A DNA stretch of 64,000 nt, from NCBI GenBank assembly GCA_022419385.1, contig JAJUBI010000005.1, positions 744,001 through 808,000 on the forward strand. Direction: 5' to 3'. The notes beneath the pieces are model-generated. The model was not told the origin of the DNA and searched no databases. It saw nothing but the letters and a program-made list of their open reading frames with translations. The translations under genes and the position numbers were made by a program. Position 1 is the first letter of the stretch; the number at the start of each line of letters is the position of its first letter. The DNA comes from Paraconiothyrium sp. Pb-2020 (lineage: Eukaryota > Ascomycota > Dothideomycetes > Pleosporales > Didymosphaeriaceae). Positions 63,650-64,000 of this stretch are shown here, piece by piece.

Positions 63650-64000
63650 GCAGAGGTGTTCTGTCCAGGAGTTATTGAGCATCATTATTGTGTGCCGAAG
63701 CTTGTAGTTGAGAAGAGGGAATGGGCTGACAAAAATTGATGGGCAGGCACGGGGACACGTGTATGGTAAATATTTTGAAGCTATGGCACCTTCCATCCAT
63801 ATCAATTGGTATGACGTTCCAAAATACTACTTCTATGATTTTGAAAAGATAGTCACCACGATGGCTTGCCATTCGGACCGAGCTTCTTGGATTCCCCATA
63901 ATTAGATCGGACTCGATGAAAGCACCCTTAAGATTTTACAAATGTACTAAACTATCAATCTCAAAGGCCAACGCCCCCGTTAGCTCGCAAAAGATGCGTC
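63650..64000. other. 3' edge, no gene seen
   Basis: 351 bases after the beta-helix gene. A 66-codon frame at 63708-63905 has no supporting features. Confidence 0.45.

Noticed and set aside
1..64000. Transposons, CRISPR arrays, RIP-mutated repeats
   Set aside because: No terminal repeats with transposase or reverse-transcriptase motifs, no spaced repeats, and no long AT-rich tracts were seen.

Overview
The window is nuclear DNA of a filamentous ascomycete (Pezizomycotina, probably Dothideomycetes). The signs are a Woronin-body gene (hex1), a HET-domain gene, a PTH11-like receptor, a Zn2Cys6 factor, and about 40 short introns (mostly 45-60 bases) with GTRNGT-like donors. I support 24 protein genes, most multi-exon, and rebuilt their splice sites by hand. 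I see no rRNA, tRNA, CRISPR array or recognisable transposon.

Layout. 0-15 kb: the 3' part of an ankyrin-SPRY gene, an AKR7-type aldo/keto reductase, Golgi GDA1 nucleoside diphosphatase (-), an F-box-like orphan (-), a protein joining an NDT80/VIB-1-type DNA-binding domain to a fungal module with C-terminal membrane helices, and a secreted GH18 chitinase (-). 17-34 kb: a Zn2Cys6 factor, hex1, a 2OG-Fe(II) oxygenase, a Cys-rich single-pass membrane protein, a second copy of the F-box-like family, CCDC47 (-), a four-exon 68-residue cytochrome oxidase subunit 7a gene (-), and a mitochondrial PPR-like protein divergent from it. 34-37.3 kb: no recognisable gene, but two hairpins. 37-49.5 kb: PTH11-like membrane protein, phenol-2-monooxygenase-like flavoprotein (-), HET protein, secreted double-psi beta-barrel protein (-), MKT1 (-), second 2OG oxygenase. 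49.8-64 kb: Dpb11/Rad4 BRCT protein (-), arrestin-like adaptor with a PPxY motif, NHA1 Na+/H+ antiporter, and a GH28-like beta-helix protein.

Most genes are unrelated housekeeping or accessory genes; there is no biosynthetic cluster. A possible theme is self/non-self recognition: ankyrin-SPRY, a VIB-1-like factor, and a HET gene lie within 42 kb (VIB-1 controls HET-dependent death in Neurospora). The link here is only inference.

Two points stand out. First, the NDT80 domain and the membrane-anchored module share one long open frame, suggesting a membrane-tethered transcription factor analogous in layout to animal MYRF. Second, four otherwise well-conserved genes (hex1, monooxygenase, MKT1, NHA1) each carry single-base frame breaks, three of them where restoring one base of a homopolymer mends the frame. 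This looks more like sequencing or assembly error than four independent pseudogenes, and needs read-level checking.
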